From: an uncultured Clostridia bacterium | Lineage (GTDB): Bacteria; Bacillota; Clostridia; Oscillospirales; Ruminococcaceae | DNA length: 64,000 bases | NCBI GenBank assembly: GCA_944387885.1 | Contig: CALXGR010000004.1 | Span: forward strand, 1 to 64,000 | Direction: 5' to 3' | Shown: positions 33,366 through 41,403 of the stretch, piece after piece | How the letters are laid out: each line of letters starts with the position of its first letter | Numbering within the stretch: the stretch's first letter is position 1 | Translations under genes and position numbers: made by a program | The notes under the pieces: generated by a model | Seen by the model: the letters and a program-made list of their open reading frames with translations, nothing else | Databases searched by the model: none | Told to the model about the DNA's origin: nothing

Positions 33366-34454
33366 ATGGAACACCACAATCCCCTGCTGACCGGGGAAAC
33401 CAGCGGAAAGAAATTCATTACCATCGGAGAGATCATGCTTCGGCTGACTCCTCCCAACTACGAAAAAATCAGAATGGCTTCCAGCTTTGAAGCCAGCTAC
33501 GGCGGGGCAGAGGCCAACATTGCCCTGGCCCTGGCAAACCTGGGTGTGGACAGCACCTTTTTCAGTGTAGTCCCCAACAACAGCCTGGGTAAGAGCGCCG
33601 TGCGCATGCTGCGCTCCAACGATGTACATTGCACCCCCATGATTCTGACCACTCCCCAGGAGACCCCCACCCACCGGCTGGGCACCTACTACCTGGAAAC
33701 CGGCTACGGAATCCGGCCCAGCAAGGTCACCTATGACCGGAAGCACAGCGCCATCACCGAATATGACTTCTCCAATTTCGATGTAAAGGAACTGCTGGAA
33801 GGGTTCGACTGGCTCCACCTGTCCGGAATCACCCCCGCCCTGGCCCCTAACTGCCGGGAACTGACCCTCCGGGTCATCAAGGCGGCCAAGGAACTGGGGC
33901 TCACCGTCAGCTTTGACGGCAACTTCCGCAGCACTCTCTGGAGCTGGGAGGAGGCCCGGGACTTCTGCACCCTTTGCCTGCCCTACACCGATGTGCTGCT
34001 GGGCATCGAACCCTACCACCTTTGGAAGGATGAGGAGGACCACTCCAAGGGCGACTGGAAGGATGACATTCCCTTCCAGCCCAGCTATGAGGAGCAGGAT
34101 GAGGTGTTCCGCCGGTTTATTGAGCGGTATCCCAACCTGAAATGCATTGCCCGCCATGTGCGGTATGCCCACAGCGGCAGCGAGAACAGCCTGAAAGCCT
34201 ATATGTGGTACCAGGGCCACACCTTCGAGAGCAAGCTGTTCACCTTCAATATCCTGGACCGGGTAGGGGGCGGCGACGCTTTTGCCAGCGGCCTGATTTA
34301 CGCCATGATGCATGACTACAAGCCCATGGACATGATCAACTTTGCAGTGGCCAGCAGCGCCATCAAGCACACCATCCATGGTGACGCCAACATCACCGAC
34401 GATGTGTCCAGCATTCGGAACCTGATGAATGCCAGCTACGACATCAAACGGTAA
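33366..34454 (+). CDS. PfkB-family sugar kinase (2-keto-3-deoxygluconate kinase-like)
   Basis: The 362-residue ribokinase-family enzyme has the N-terminal GEIMLRLTPPNYEKIRMASSF region and YGGAEANIALALANLG typical of KdgK, plus the ATP/anion-hole signature VGGGDAFASGLIYA with the catalytic Asp. The likely reaction is phosphorylation of 2-keto-3-deoxygluconate from pectin or hexuronate breakdown. ATG 33366 (GGAGGG 6-8 bases upstream) is preferred to one at 33321, which lies too close to the -10 element. It is a single gene between a promoter and a terminator. Related kinases for fructose or adenosine cannot be wholly excluded. Confidence 0.82.
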   Translation: MEHHNPLLTGETSGKKFITIGEIMLRLTPPNYEKIRMASSFEASYGGAEANIALALANLGVDSTFFSVVPNNSLGKSAVRMLRSNDVHCTPMILTTPQETPTHRLGTYYLETGYGIRPSKVTYDRKHSAITEYDFSNFDVKELLEGFDWLHLSGITPALAPNCRELTLRVIKAAKELGLTVSFDGNFRSTLWSWEEARDFCTLCLPYTDVLLGIEPYHLWKDEEDHSKGDWKDDIPFQPSYEEQDEVFRRFIERYPNLKCIARHVRYAHSGSENSLKAYMWYQGHTFESKLFTFNILDRVGGGDAFASGLIYAMMHDYKPMDMINFAVASSAIKHTIHGDANITDDVSSIRNLMNASYDIKR

Positions 34455-34466
34455 ATTTACCCCCAC

Positions 34467-34500
34467 AGAGGGCAGGGAAACCTGCCCTCTCATTTTATTT
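34467..34500 (+). terminator. Terminator of the KDG kinase gene
   Basis: AGAGGGCAGG-GAAA-CCTGCCCTCT, a perfect 10-bp stem with a GNRA-type loop, followed by CATTTTATTTT. Confidence 0.85.
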
Positions 34501-34510
34501 TAAAATCCTG

Positions 34511-34539
34511 TTGACAAAGTATAGTTAAGATGATATCAT
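34511..34539 (+). promoter_or_regulatory. Promoter of the SPFH operon
   Basis: TTGACA (34511-34516), a 17-base spacer and TATCAT (34534-34539). Confidence 0.65.
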
Positions 34540-34549
34540 AATGATATCA
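34531..34549 (+). promoter_or_regulatory. Tandem palindromic operator TGATATCA-TAA-TGATATCA
   Basis: Two copies of the self-palindromic octamer TGATATCA (34531-34538 and 34542-34549), 11 bases centre to centre, cover the -10 element. Adjacent same-face half-sites suit a ribbon-helix-helix or GntR-type repressor; a ribbon-helix-helix protein is encoded in the same operon. Confidence 0.5.
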
Positions 34550-34585
34550 AAACAAGTTGCCTTTTTCTTAAAGGAGGAATGAAAG

Positions 34586-35638
34586 ATGACAGAAAAAATT
34601 TTGCAGACCCGGAAAAACGGGATGGCGGCCCTGCTGCTGATTCTGCTTGTGTATGCTGCGGGGATTGCCTTGTTTATCCTCAGCCTGACGGCCTGGGCCC
34701 GGTATGATTTCTGGGGTGAGACCATCCCCAATGTTCCGGCCATGGTGGTTGGCATCCTGATCATGGCTCTGGGCTGGATTCCCCTCTGCGGCCTTAAGGT
34801 CCTGAAACCCCAGGAGGCCCTGGTCCTCACCCTCTTCGGCAACTACATTGGCACCCTGAAAGGGGAGGGCTTTTACTGGGTCAACCCCTTCTGCACCGCC
34901 GTCAACCCTGCTGCTGCCACTCGGCTGAGCCAGAGCGGGGATGTGAAGGATGGAAACAGCGTAGCCGCCATCCTCACCAGCGGCCAGCAGAACAACGCTG
35001 CCGCCGCCCAGGCCATGGCCAACGGAAAGAAGATTTCCCTGAAACAGATGACCCTGAACAATGCCCGGCAGAAAATCAACGACTGCCTGGGCAACCCGGT
35101 GGAAATCGGTATCGCAGTTATCTGGCGGGTCACCGACACGGCCAAGGCAGTGTTCAATGTGGACAACTACAAGGAATACCTCTCCCTCCAGTGCGACAGC
35201 GCCCTGCGGAACGTGGTCCGGATCTACCCTTATGATGTGGCCCCCAATGTGGATACCACAGGTGACGGCCACGCCGATGACGGCAGCCTGCGGGGGTCCA
35301 GCGAGGTGGTAGCCCGGCGGATTCGGGACGAAATTCAGGAGAGCGTTCGGGAAGCCGGTCTGGAAATTCTGGATGCCCGCATTACCTACCTGGCCTACGC
35401 TCCCGAGATTGCAGCGGTCATGCTCCAGCGCCAGCAGGCCAGCGCCATCATTGACGCCCGGAAGATGATCGTGGACGGTGCCGTAGGCATGGTGGAGATG
35501 GCCCTGGAACGCCTGGCGGAAAACAATACCATTGAGATGGATGATGAACGGAAGGCGGCCATGGTGTCCAACCTGCTGGTGGTTCTCTGCGGCAACCATG
35601 ACGCACAGCCGGTGGTGAACTCCGGCAGCCTGTATTAA
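34586..35638 (+). CDS. SPFH/band-7 domain membrane protein
   Basis: This 350-residue protein has two N-terminal membrane helices (about 13-37 and 48-70) followed by an SPFH (stomatin/prohibitin/flotillin) domain: [33 protein letters not shown], then [24 protein letters not shown] and a long helical end with [42 protein letters not shown]. It likely oligomerises into a membrane microdomain scaffold. AAAGGAGG precedes the ATG. The next gene, 12 bases on, encodes an Arc-like protein; this pairing recurs in Firmicutes as far as I know. Expression is likely repressed through the operator at 34531-34549. Confidence 0.85.
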   Translation: MTEKILQTRKNGMAALLLILLVYAAGIALFILSLTAWARYDFWGETIPNVPAMVVGILIMALGWIPLCGLKVLKPQEALVLTLFGNYIGTLKGEGFYWVNPFCTAVNPAAATRLSQSGDVKDGNSVAAILTSGQQNNAAAAQAMANGKKISLKQMTLNNARQKINDCLGNPVEIGIAVIWRVTDTAKAVFNVDNYKEYLSLQCDSALRNVVRIYPYDVAPNVDTTGDGHADDGSLRGSSEVVARRIRDEIQESVREAGLEILDARITYLAYAPEIAAVMLQRQQASAIIDARKMIVDGAVGMVEMALERLAENNTIEMDDERKAAMVSNLLVVLCGNHDAQPVVNSGSLY

Positions 35639-35650
35639 GGAACTGGTCCC

Positions 35651-35854
35651 ATGGCGGACGGTCCCAAGAAGCAGGTCCCTCTCCGGCTTTCCCCCAAGCT
35701 GTATAACCAGCTGGCAGCCTGGGCGGAGGATGACTTCCGGAGCCTGAACGGGCAGATCGAGTATCTCCTTACCGAGTGTGTCCGGCAGCGGAAGAAAAAC
35801 GGAAAGTATGTGGGGGAGGACATCGACAAACCCATAGAACTGGATATTGAGTAA
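35651..35854 (+). CDS. Arc-like ribbon-helix-helix protein
   Basis: This small 67-residue protein has a ribbon-helix-helix fold: the strand KKQVPLRLSPKLYNQLAAWA and helices with DDFRSLNGQIEYLLTECVRQRKK match Arc/MetJ-type DNA-binding domains. The short C-terminal tail is acidic. It probably dimerises through the strand and represses its own operon at the tandem palindromes over the promoter; this is inferred from position and spacing. It is the second and last gene of the SPFH operon and ends at a hairpin. Confidence 0.8.
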   Translation: MADGPKKQVPLRLSPKLYNQLAAWAEDDFRSLNGQIEYLLTECVRQRKKNGKYVGEDIDKPIELDIE

Positions 35855-35860
35855 AGAAAA

Positions 35861-35884
35861 GGACCCTTCCAACCGGAAGGGCCC
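35861..35884. terminator. Terminator shared by converging units
   Basis: GGACCCTTCC-AACC-GGAAGGGCCC with one A/C mismatch, flanked by A/T tracts, between the SPFH operon and the minus-strand BlaR1 operon. Confidence 0.7.
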
Positions 35885-35892
35885 TCTTCTTA

Positions 35893-36489
35893 TTATACAG
35901 CCGGGGGAATCTCCTCCGGCTCATCCAGTTTGTCCAGATAAAGGGAAAGATCATTGAGGGTCAGGCAGATCCAGATGGTTACCACAATGCCGATTCCCAA
36001 AACCCAGTACATTCTTGCCCCGGTTATAAACTGGGAGACCGGAGGCAGCCCCACCGCCATAATGAAGGTGGAAAGAAGGGTTTTCACTGTCCGGAGCCGG
36101 AGCAGTTTCTTGACACTGGGATATTCCTTCATCCGGGCAGTCTCCGCCAGATCGGTGAGAAGCTGGAAGTGAAAGTAAAGTCCCGCCACCCCGGCGGCTG
36201 CCTGGGCCAGCTGCCAGAGGCTGGTCCCCAACAGGCCGGTGGGGGTGATGGAGAAAAGGGTGAAGAGCCAGCATACTCCCTCCCAGGTGGCAAGCCCCCG
36301 GCCCAGGGGCCGCAGAAGCAAAGCGGAAGGCCGGGTGAGGGCCAGGTCGGGAAGAATCTCATTGATGAAGAGATACCCCACCCAGTTGGGAAGAATGTTC
36401 AGGGTCCCTATGTTCAGATTGAGATGAAGGAAGAGATATCCTTTCAGAATGCTGTCCGCCGCATTGGCGGCAGGGGTACGCTTTTTCAT
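35893..36489 (-). CDS. Polytopic membrane protein of the BlaR1 operon
   Basis: This 198-residue membrane protein has about five hydrophobic segments (for example LKGYLFLHLNLNIGTLNILPNWVGYLFI, LGTSLWQLAQAAAGVAGLYFHF, MYWVLGIGIVVTIWICLTL), a basic N-terminus and an acidic C-terminus. I do not recognise a characterised family. Its start overlaps the BlaR1-type gene stop by 4 bases (ATGA), so it is the third gene of a blaI-blaR1 unit. It may be the resistance or sensor-accessory component controlled by that pair; that is an inference from context. Confidence 0.75.
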   Translation of the reverse strand: MKKRTPAANAADSILKGYLFLHLNLNIGTLNILPNWVGYLFINEILPDLALTRPSALLLRPLGRGLATWEGVCWLFTLFSITPTGLLGTSLWQLAQAAAGVAGLYFHFQLLTDLAETARMKEYPSVKKLLRLRTVKTLLSTFIMAVGLPPVSQFITGARMYWVLGIGIVVTIWICLTLNDLSLYLDKLDEPEEIPPAV

Positions 36490-38483
36490 CCTGCTTCACC
36501 TCCCAGTACAAGGTCCGCTGTCAGCTGTCCGTCCCAGTAGATTTGAACCGGGATGGCCTGGGGCAGTTCCACCAGACCGTCTTTCAGGCCGACACCGCCG
36601 CCGCTGCCACCCCGGATGAATCCATCCCAGCCATCTATAACCTGCTGCCGGTCCCACTGGGTGCCGTCGCTGCCGCCGCCTCCAATGCCCTCGCTGTCAT
36701 CCACACCCCAGTCGGTGCCGGGGACATACTCTGGGTCACAGAGCAGCTGGATCTGTACATACCGCTGAGGAGAATCAGGGCTCTCCAGATTGCACTGGTA
36801 CTGGTAGAAGCAGTAGAGCATTCCCTCAGAAAACTCCATGTCCGGATAAAGGTTGTTGTCCAGGTAGGCGGTCCCGGTCCAGCCCCGGTTTTCCTGGGAG
36901 CGGTTTTCCTGACGGTAGCTGGCAGATACCCCCACCCGGAGGGTGCCGAAGTCCCCCTCCACCAGGTATTCCTGGGCCAGAGGACTTTCCTCCCAGTCTT
37001 CAACCCAGGGATAGGCTTGCAGGGAATAGAAGGAGGGAGTGCGGGACAGTTCTTTTACCACCCATCCGCCGTCTGCCCGGGTCAAGACCACCTGAAACAG
37101 CACTGTGCCGGAAAATTCGCTGGAATCCTCCTGATTTTTCATCATCAGGCCGGTGTCCGGGTCCAGGAAACCTTCGGTGGCCATCACTACCTGGGCAATG
37201 TATCCGTCTCCGTTGGGGGTCAGATTGTAAATCTCATATCCCTGAGAAGGATCGGAAATGTCCATCCAATCCCCGCTGTCCAGGTGATAGGCCACCCATC
37301 CGTCCTGGGCGCTGCGGACCATCTCGGCTTCCAGGTCAGGGTGCTCATTCAAGGGAGTTACCGTGGCAAGGTAAGCGCCGTTCTCCAAAAGGATTCCCTT
37401 GGCCCAGGTGTCCAAAGCGCCTGCTACCGTGGTGCACCGGTTGAGCCGGGCGGCGGCCAGGGCCAGCTCCAGCTCAGACTCCGAAACCGGAGTAAAGAGA
37501 TTGGTGGAATATTGTGGGGCTGCCCCCATGAGAAGGGGCCCGGCCAGGGCCAGCCCAATACAGACCGACACCAGAGCCATCCCCCGTGGATATTTTTTGA
37601 ACCGGGCAATGGCGGCAATTCGCCGGGCAATGTTTTTGCTGCCGTTGGAGATACTGGTGGTGCCGGGAGCCCGGGGATACCGGGTGGAGGCCATATCCAA
37701 CAGAATCACTCCGTATTCCCGGCGCTCCTCTCCCTCCAGCCGTTCCAGCACCCGCTGGTCGCAGAGACTTTCCAGGTCGTTGCCGATTCGGTCAAAGCAG
37801 TACCAGAGAAAGGGATTGCACCAGTGGAGCCCCCGGAGAAAGGCCCAGAACAGGTGCTGGGCGTTGTCATGATATTTCAGGTGAAGCAGTTCGTGAAGGA
37901 GAACTTTTTCATCCAGCTCTTTCCCGGCGGGGAGAGCCAGCAGGGAGGGGAACCCTCCGCAGACAAAGGGGGATTCCAGCCCTTCCACCAGCACCACCCG
38001 GCACCGGGGGAGATGGTATTTCTCCCGGACTTCCTCTATCTTTTCCAGAAGGGCGGGGGAGGGGGCGGATCCCTGCTTTTTCAGGATATGCCGCAGTCTG
38101 GCCCACCGGAAAAGAGTGCGGCCCCAGAAAAAGAGCACGCCCGCCAGATAAAGGCAGAACAGCCAGTCGGTAATGCTCCGGGGCGCTCCCGTGACCCAAG
38201 GCAGGGGACCGGTAATGCCCAGAGCCTGGTTCAGGGAGGTGTAGGCGGAGGAAAGCCCGGCCTCCACCTGGCACCGTGCCAGTTCCAGCCCCAGGGGAAG
38301 GGGAAAAATCACCCACCGGTTGGGGAAGGCGGGAATCAGAAGCCGCAGTCCCAGAAGTCCCCAGATTCCATACTGCCATCGGGGGCTGAGCTTATCTTCC
38401 ATAAGGGCTTTCAGCAAAAGCAGAAGCCCGGCCACCAGACTGGCCGTAAGGGTCTGGAGCAAAAAGGCCCAGAGATTGGTCAT
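36486..38483 (-). CDS. BlaR1-type M56 antirepressor metalloprotease
   Basis: This 665-residue membrane sensor has four predicted helices (about 5-25, 35-55, 110-128, about 310-330). The cytoplasmic zinc-protease motif H197-E-L-L-H201 is followed by LKYHDN, with ESLCDQRVLE downstream. The extracellular C-terminal half (about 335-665) lacks the penicillin-binding S-x-x-K domain of classical BlaR1 and looks unrelated, so the signal sensed is unknown. It lies 3 bases after the BlaI-like gene. On activation such proteases lead to cleavage of the BlaI repressor and induction of the operon. Confidence 0.85.
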   Translation of the reverse strand: MTNLWAFLLQTLTASLVAGLLLLLKALMEDKLSPRWQYGIWGLLGLRLLIPAFPNRWVIFPLPLGLELARCQVEAGLSSAYTSLNQALGITGPLPWVTGAPRSITDWLFCLYLAGVLFFWGRTLFRWARLRHILKKQGSAPSPALLEKIEEVREKYHLPRCRVVLVEGLESPFVCGGFPSLLALPAGKELDEKVLLHELLHLKYHDNAQHLFWAFLRGLHWCNPFLWYCFDRIGNDLESLCDQRVLERLEGEERREYGVILLDMASTRYPRAPGTTSISNGSKNIARRIAAIARFKKYPRGMALVSVCIGLALAGPLLMGAAPQYSTNLFTPVSESELELALAAARLNRCTTVAGALDTWAKGILLENGAYLATVTPLNEHPDLEAEMVRSAQDGWVAYHLDSGDWMDISDPSQGYEIYNLTPNGDGYIAQVVMATEGFLDPDTGLMMKNQEDSSEFSGTVLFQVVLTRADGGWVVKELSRTPSFYSLQAYPWVEDWEESPLAQEYLVEGDFGTLRVGVSASYRQENRSQENRGWTGTAYLDNNLYPDMEFSEGMLYCFYQYQCNLESPDSPQRYVQIQLLCDPEYVPGTDWGVDDSEGIGGGGSDGTQWDRQQVIDGWDGFIRGGSGGGVGLKDGLVELPQAIPVQIYWDGQLTADLVLGGEAG

Positions 38484-38486
38484 GGT

Positions 38487-38846
38487 TTACACCTCCATCT
38501 CGTCCAGCAGCTTCCGCAGCCGGTCCCGTTCCTGGGGAGTGATGGTGCTCTCCTGCAAAAAGGCGGCCACCAGGTCCCCGGCGGAACCTCCGTATACCCG
38601 GGACAGCAGGTCCTTCCGCTCTGCCCGGCGGCATTCCTCTCGGCTCACCCCTGCGCTGTAGGGAGCCTTCTGTTCGTGGTCCACCCGGACCAGCCCTTTG
38701 GCCCCCATCCGGTTGAGGTAGGTGTATACCGTGTTCCGGCTCCACCCCTTTGTCCCCGTAAGGGCCTGGACCACCTGGCCCAGAGTGCAGGGACCTTCCT
38801 CCCACAGCACCTCCATGACGGCCCACTCGGAATCAGTCATTCCCAT
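38487..38846 (-). CDS. BlaI/MecI-family repressor
   Basis: This 119-residue winged-helix repressor has the family signature MTDSEWAVMEVLWEEGPCTLGQVVQAL and TKGWSRNTVYTYLNRMGAKGLV, then a short dimerisation helix region where cleavage by the M56 partner would occur. AGGAGG precedes the ATG. Two TACA-N2-TGTA-type dyads overlap its promoter, so it should repress its own operon. Confidence 0.92.
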   Translation of the reverse strand: MGMTDSEWAVMEVLWEEGPCTLGQVVQALTGTKGWSRNTVYTYLNRMGAKGLVRVDHEQKAPYSAGVSREECRRAERKDLLSRVYGGSAGDLVAAFLQESTITPQERDRLRKLLDEMEV

Positions 38847-38860
38847 GGATAACCCTCCTT

Positions 38861-38904
38861 CCTACAAATGTAGGTGTTCTTTGATTTTATCCTACACTTG
38901 TAGG
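38861..38904 (-). promoter_or_regulatory. Two BlaI-type operators
   Basis: CCTACAAATGTAGG (38861-38874) and CCTACACTTGTAGG (38891-38904) are dyads of the TACA-TGTA type bound by BlaI/MecI proteins. Their centres are 30 bases apart, close to three helical turns. Confidence 0.8.
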
Positions 38905-38917
38905 ATGATTTTGTCAA
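38889..38917 (-). promoter_or_regulatory. Promoter of the BlaI-BlaR1 operon
   Basis: On the minus strand TTGACA (38917-38912), 17 bases, TAGGAT (38894-38889). The upstream operator occupies the spacer. Confidence 0.65.
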
Positions 38918-38975
38918 CAAAAAAATCCCTACCCCCGGAAAGGGGCAGGGATGAAAGGTGAAAAAGAATGGGTTA

Positions 38976-40379
38976 TTACTTGTTCTTGTTCTGGATGTAC
39001 TCGTCCATAGCCTTGGCGGCAGCCTTGCCGGCGCCCATGGCCAGGATGACGGTGGCGGCGCCGGTGACAGCGTCACCGCCTGCGTAAACCCCTTCCCGGC
39101 TGGTCAGGCCGTCCTCACCGTTGGTGACGATGCAGCCGTGACGGTTGGTTTCCAGACCGGGGGTGGTGCTCCGGATCAGGGGGTTGGGGCTGGTGCCGAT
39201 GGACATGATCATGGTGTCCACCTCCAGCACAAAGTCGCTGCCCTCCTTGACAATGGGACGGCGGCGGCCGGAAGCATCAGGCTCGCCCAGCTCCATCTCT
39301 ACGCACCGCATACCACGGACCATGCCGTTCTCGTCTCCCAGAACCTCCACAGGGTTACAGAGGGTCTTGAAGATGATGCCTTCCTCCTGGGCATGCTCCA
39401 CCTCTTCCAGACGGGCGGGCAGTTCCTTCATGCTCCGGCGGTAGACAATGTAAACGGTCTCGGCGCCCAGCCGCTTGGCGCACCGGGCAGCATCCATGGC
39501 CACGTTGCCGCCGCCTACTACGGCTACGGCATGGCTGTGCATAATGGGAGTCTTGCTGTCGGAACGGTAAGCCTTCATCAGGTTTACACGGGTCAGGTAC
39601 TCGTTGGCGCTGTAAACACCCTTCAGGCTCTCGCCGGGGATTCCCATAAAGTTGGGCAGACCGGCGCCGGAAGCAATGTAGACACCCTCGTATCCCATCT
39701 CGCCCATCAGCTCGTCCACGGTGAGGACCTTGCCGATGACCATGTTGGTCTCGATTTTAACGCCCAGGTCCTTCAGGCCGTCGATTTCCTTCTGGACGAT
39801 TTCCTTGGGCAGACGGAACTGGGGAATACCATACATCAGCACGCCGCCAGCCACATGAAGGGCTTCGTAAACGGTGACATCGTAGCCCTTCTTGGCCAGG
39901 TCGCCTGCAGCGGTCAGACCGCTGGGGCCGGCGCCGATGATGGCTACCTTGTGGCCGTTGGGCTGGGGACGGGGAGGAACCTCGCAGGTGTTCTCCCGGT
40001 GCCAGTCGGCTACAAACCGCTCCAGGCGGCCAATGCCTACGCTCTCCCCCTTGATGCCACGGGTGCACTTTCCTTCGCACTGGTTCTCCTGGGGGCAGAC
40101 CCGGCCGCAGACGGCGGGGAGGGAGGAATCCCGGGCAATCACCTGGTAAGCCTCCTCAAAGTTGCCCTCGGCTACCTGATGGATGAAGGCGGGAATGTCG
40201 ATGCCTACAGGGCAGCCGCTCTGGCAGGGCTTGTTCTTGCACTGGATGCACCGCTTGGCCTCGTTGACGGCCATCTCGGCGGTGTAGCCCAGAGCCACTT
40301 CCTCAAAGTTCTTGTTTCGCACATTGGGGTCCTGACTGGGCATGGGGCATTTATGAGGGTCCATATTGAAATTAGGCAT
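38976..40379 (-). CDS. nfnB: NfnB, large subunit of NADH-dependent ferredoxin:NADP+ oxidoreductase
   Basis: NfnAB bifurcates electrons between NADPH, NAD+ and ferredoxin in anaerobes. The 467-residue protein is of GltD type: an N-terminal ferredoxin-like domain with cysteine clusters (CIQCKNKPCQSGCP and VCGRVCPQENQCEGKC), an FAD site GAGPSGLTAAGDLAKKG, and an NADPH site VGGGNVAMDAARCAKRLG. Length matches T. maritima NfnB. The nfnA gene lies one base upstream and no glutamate synthase large subunit is present, which favours NfnB over GltD. AGGAGG precedes the start. Confidence 0.88.
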   Translation of the reverse strand: MPNFNMDPHKCPMPSQDPNVRNKNFEEVALGYTAEMAVNEAKRCIQCKNKPCQSGCPVGIDIPAFIHQVAEGNFEEAYQVIARDSSLPAVCGRVCPQENQCEGKCTRGIKGESVGIGRLERFVADWHRENTCEVPPRPQPNGHKVAIIGAGPSGLTAAGDLAKKGYDVTVYEALHVAGGVLMYGIPQFRLPKEIVQKEIDGLKDLGVKIETNMVIGKVLTVDELMGEMGYEGVYIASGAGLPNFMGIPGESLKGVYSANEYLTRVNLMKAYRSDSKTPIMHSHAVAVVGGGNVAMDAARCAKRLGAETVYIVYRRSMKELPARLEEVEHAQEEGIIFKTLCNPVEVLGDENGMVRGMRCVEMELGEPDASGRRRPIVKEGSDFVLEVDTMIMSIGTSPNPLIRSTTPGLETNRHGCIVTNGEDGLTSREGVYAGGDAVTGAATVILAMGAGKAAAKAMDEYIQNKNK

Positions 40380-40380
40380 T

Positions 40381-41223
40381 TTACTTTACCTCCTGCTTCA
40401 TCAGGTTGCAGTGTTCGTCCCGGCGATGGGTCTCAAATTCCTTGTACATGGACCCGCGCTTCATGGCCTCGTCAAAGTCTACCAGGTGTCCGTCAAAATC
40501 GGGGCCGTCCACACAGGCAAACTTGGTCTCGCCGCCCACGGTGAGACGGCAGCCGCCGCACATACCGGTGCCGTCGATCATAATGGGGTTCATGGAGACG
40601 ATGGTCTTGATGCCGTATTTCTTGGTGGTCTGGCAGACAAACTTCATCATGATCAGGGGTCCGATGGTGATGACTTCGTCGTACTGGTTCCCTTCCTGAA
40701 TGAGGGCTTCCAGGGCGGCGGTGACCACACCCTTCTCGCCGTAGCTGCCGTCGTCGGTCATAATTTTCAGCACATCGCTGCAGGCTTTGAACTCGTCTTC
40801 CAGAATCAGCAGATCCTTGTTCCGGAAGCCTACCACGCTGTGGACTTCGCAGCCCTGCTCGTGGAGCTTCTGGGCAATGGGCAGGGCAATGGCGCAGCCC
40901 ACGCCGCCGCCTACCACGCAGACCTTCTTCAGGCCTTCGGTGTGGCTGGCAACACCCAAGGGGCCCACAAAATCATGTACGCTGTCCCCGGCATTCAGGG
41001 TATCCAGCTCCATGGTGGTGCCGCCTACGATCTGGTAAATGATGGTCACGGTGCCTGCCTGGCGGTCATAACCGGCGATGGTCAGGGGAATCCGCTCGCT
41101 GTCCTCCAGAGGACGCACAATGATAAACTGTCCCGGCTGGGCCTTTTTGGCAATGAGGGGAGCCTGGATCACCATTTTGGTCACAGTGGGATTGAGAGAT
41201 ACCTTCTCTACGATCTTATTCAA
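40381..41223 (-). CDS. nfnA: NfnA, small subunit (ferredoxin-NADP+ reductase type)
   Basis: This 280-residue protein is of the dihydroorotate dehydrogenase electron-transfer (PyrK)/NfnA type: FAD domain with GQFIIVRPLEDSERIPLTI, NAD domain with VVGGGVGCAIALPIAQKL, and a C-terminal [2Fe-2S] site with CGGCR and a later C in FACVDGP. TTG 41223 was chosen because AAAAGGAG lies 10 bases upstream; the open frame continues to 41244 but would contain that site. It forms a two-gene operon with nfnB. Confidence 0.88.
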   Translation of the reverse strand: MNKIVEKVSLNPTVTKMVIQAPLIAKKAQPGQFIIVRPLEDSERIPLTIAGYDRQAGTVTIIYQIVGGTTMELDTLNAGDSVHDFVGPLGVASHTEGLKKVCVVGGGVGCAIALPIAQKLHEQGCEVHSVVGFRNKDLLILEDEFKACSDVLKIMTDDGSYGEKGVVTAALEALIQEGNQYDEVITIGPLIMMKFVCQTTKKYGIKTIVSMNPIMIDGTGMCGGCRLTVGGETKFACVDGPDFDGHLVDFDEAMKRGSMYKEFETHRRDEHCNLMKQEVK

Positions 41224-41295
41224 TCTCTGTCCACTCCTTTTCAAGTAGATTTTCGCTTTCCCGTTTCCCTATAAAATTTTCGGTCAACCGATTCC

Positions 41296-41324
41296 ATTAT
41301 ATAAGAAACCCTTCCAAAAGGCAA
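41296..41324 (-). promoter_or_regulatory. Promoter of nfnAB
   Basis: On the minus strand TTGCCT (41324-41319), 17 bases, TATAAT (41301-41296). Confidence 0.6.
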
Positions 41325-41363
41325 CAAAAATAGCCTCCCGCCCTGGAAAAAGGCAACAAAAAA

Positions 41364-41387
41364 CCCCGCCGGGGAATCCCGGCGGGG
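41364..41387 (-). terminator. Terminator of fba
   Basis: CCCCGCCGGG-GAAT-CCCGGCGGGG, a perfect 10-bp stem, followed by a T run on the minus strand. Confidence 0.85.
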
Positions 41388-41403
41388 TAAGAGAGATAAA
41401 AGA

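Noticed and set aside
36543..38852. 769-codon frame antisense to the BlaR1-type gene
   Set aside because: Same artefact of G+C-rich coding; the minus strand has the M56 and BlaI genes with motifs and ribosome sites.
38958..40544. 528-codon frame antisense to nfnB
   Set aside because: No domain signal; NfnB cysteine clusters and nucleotide sites are on the minus strand.
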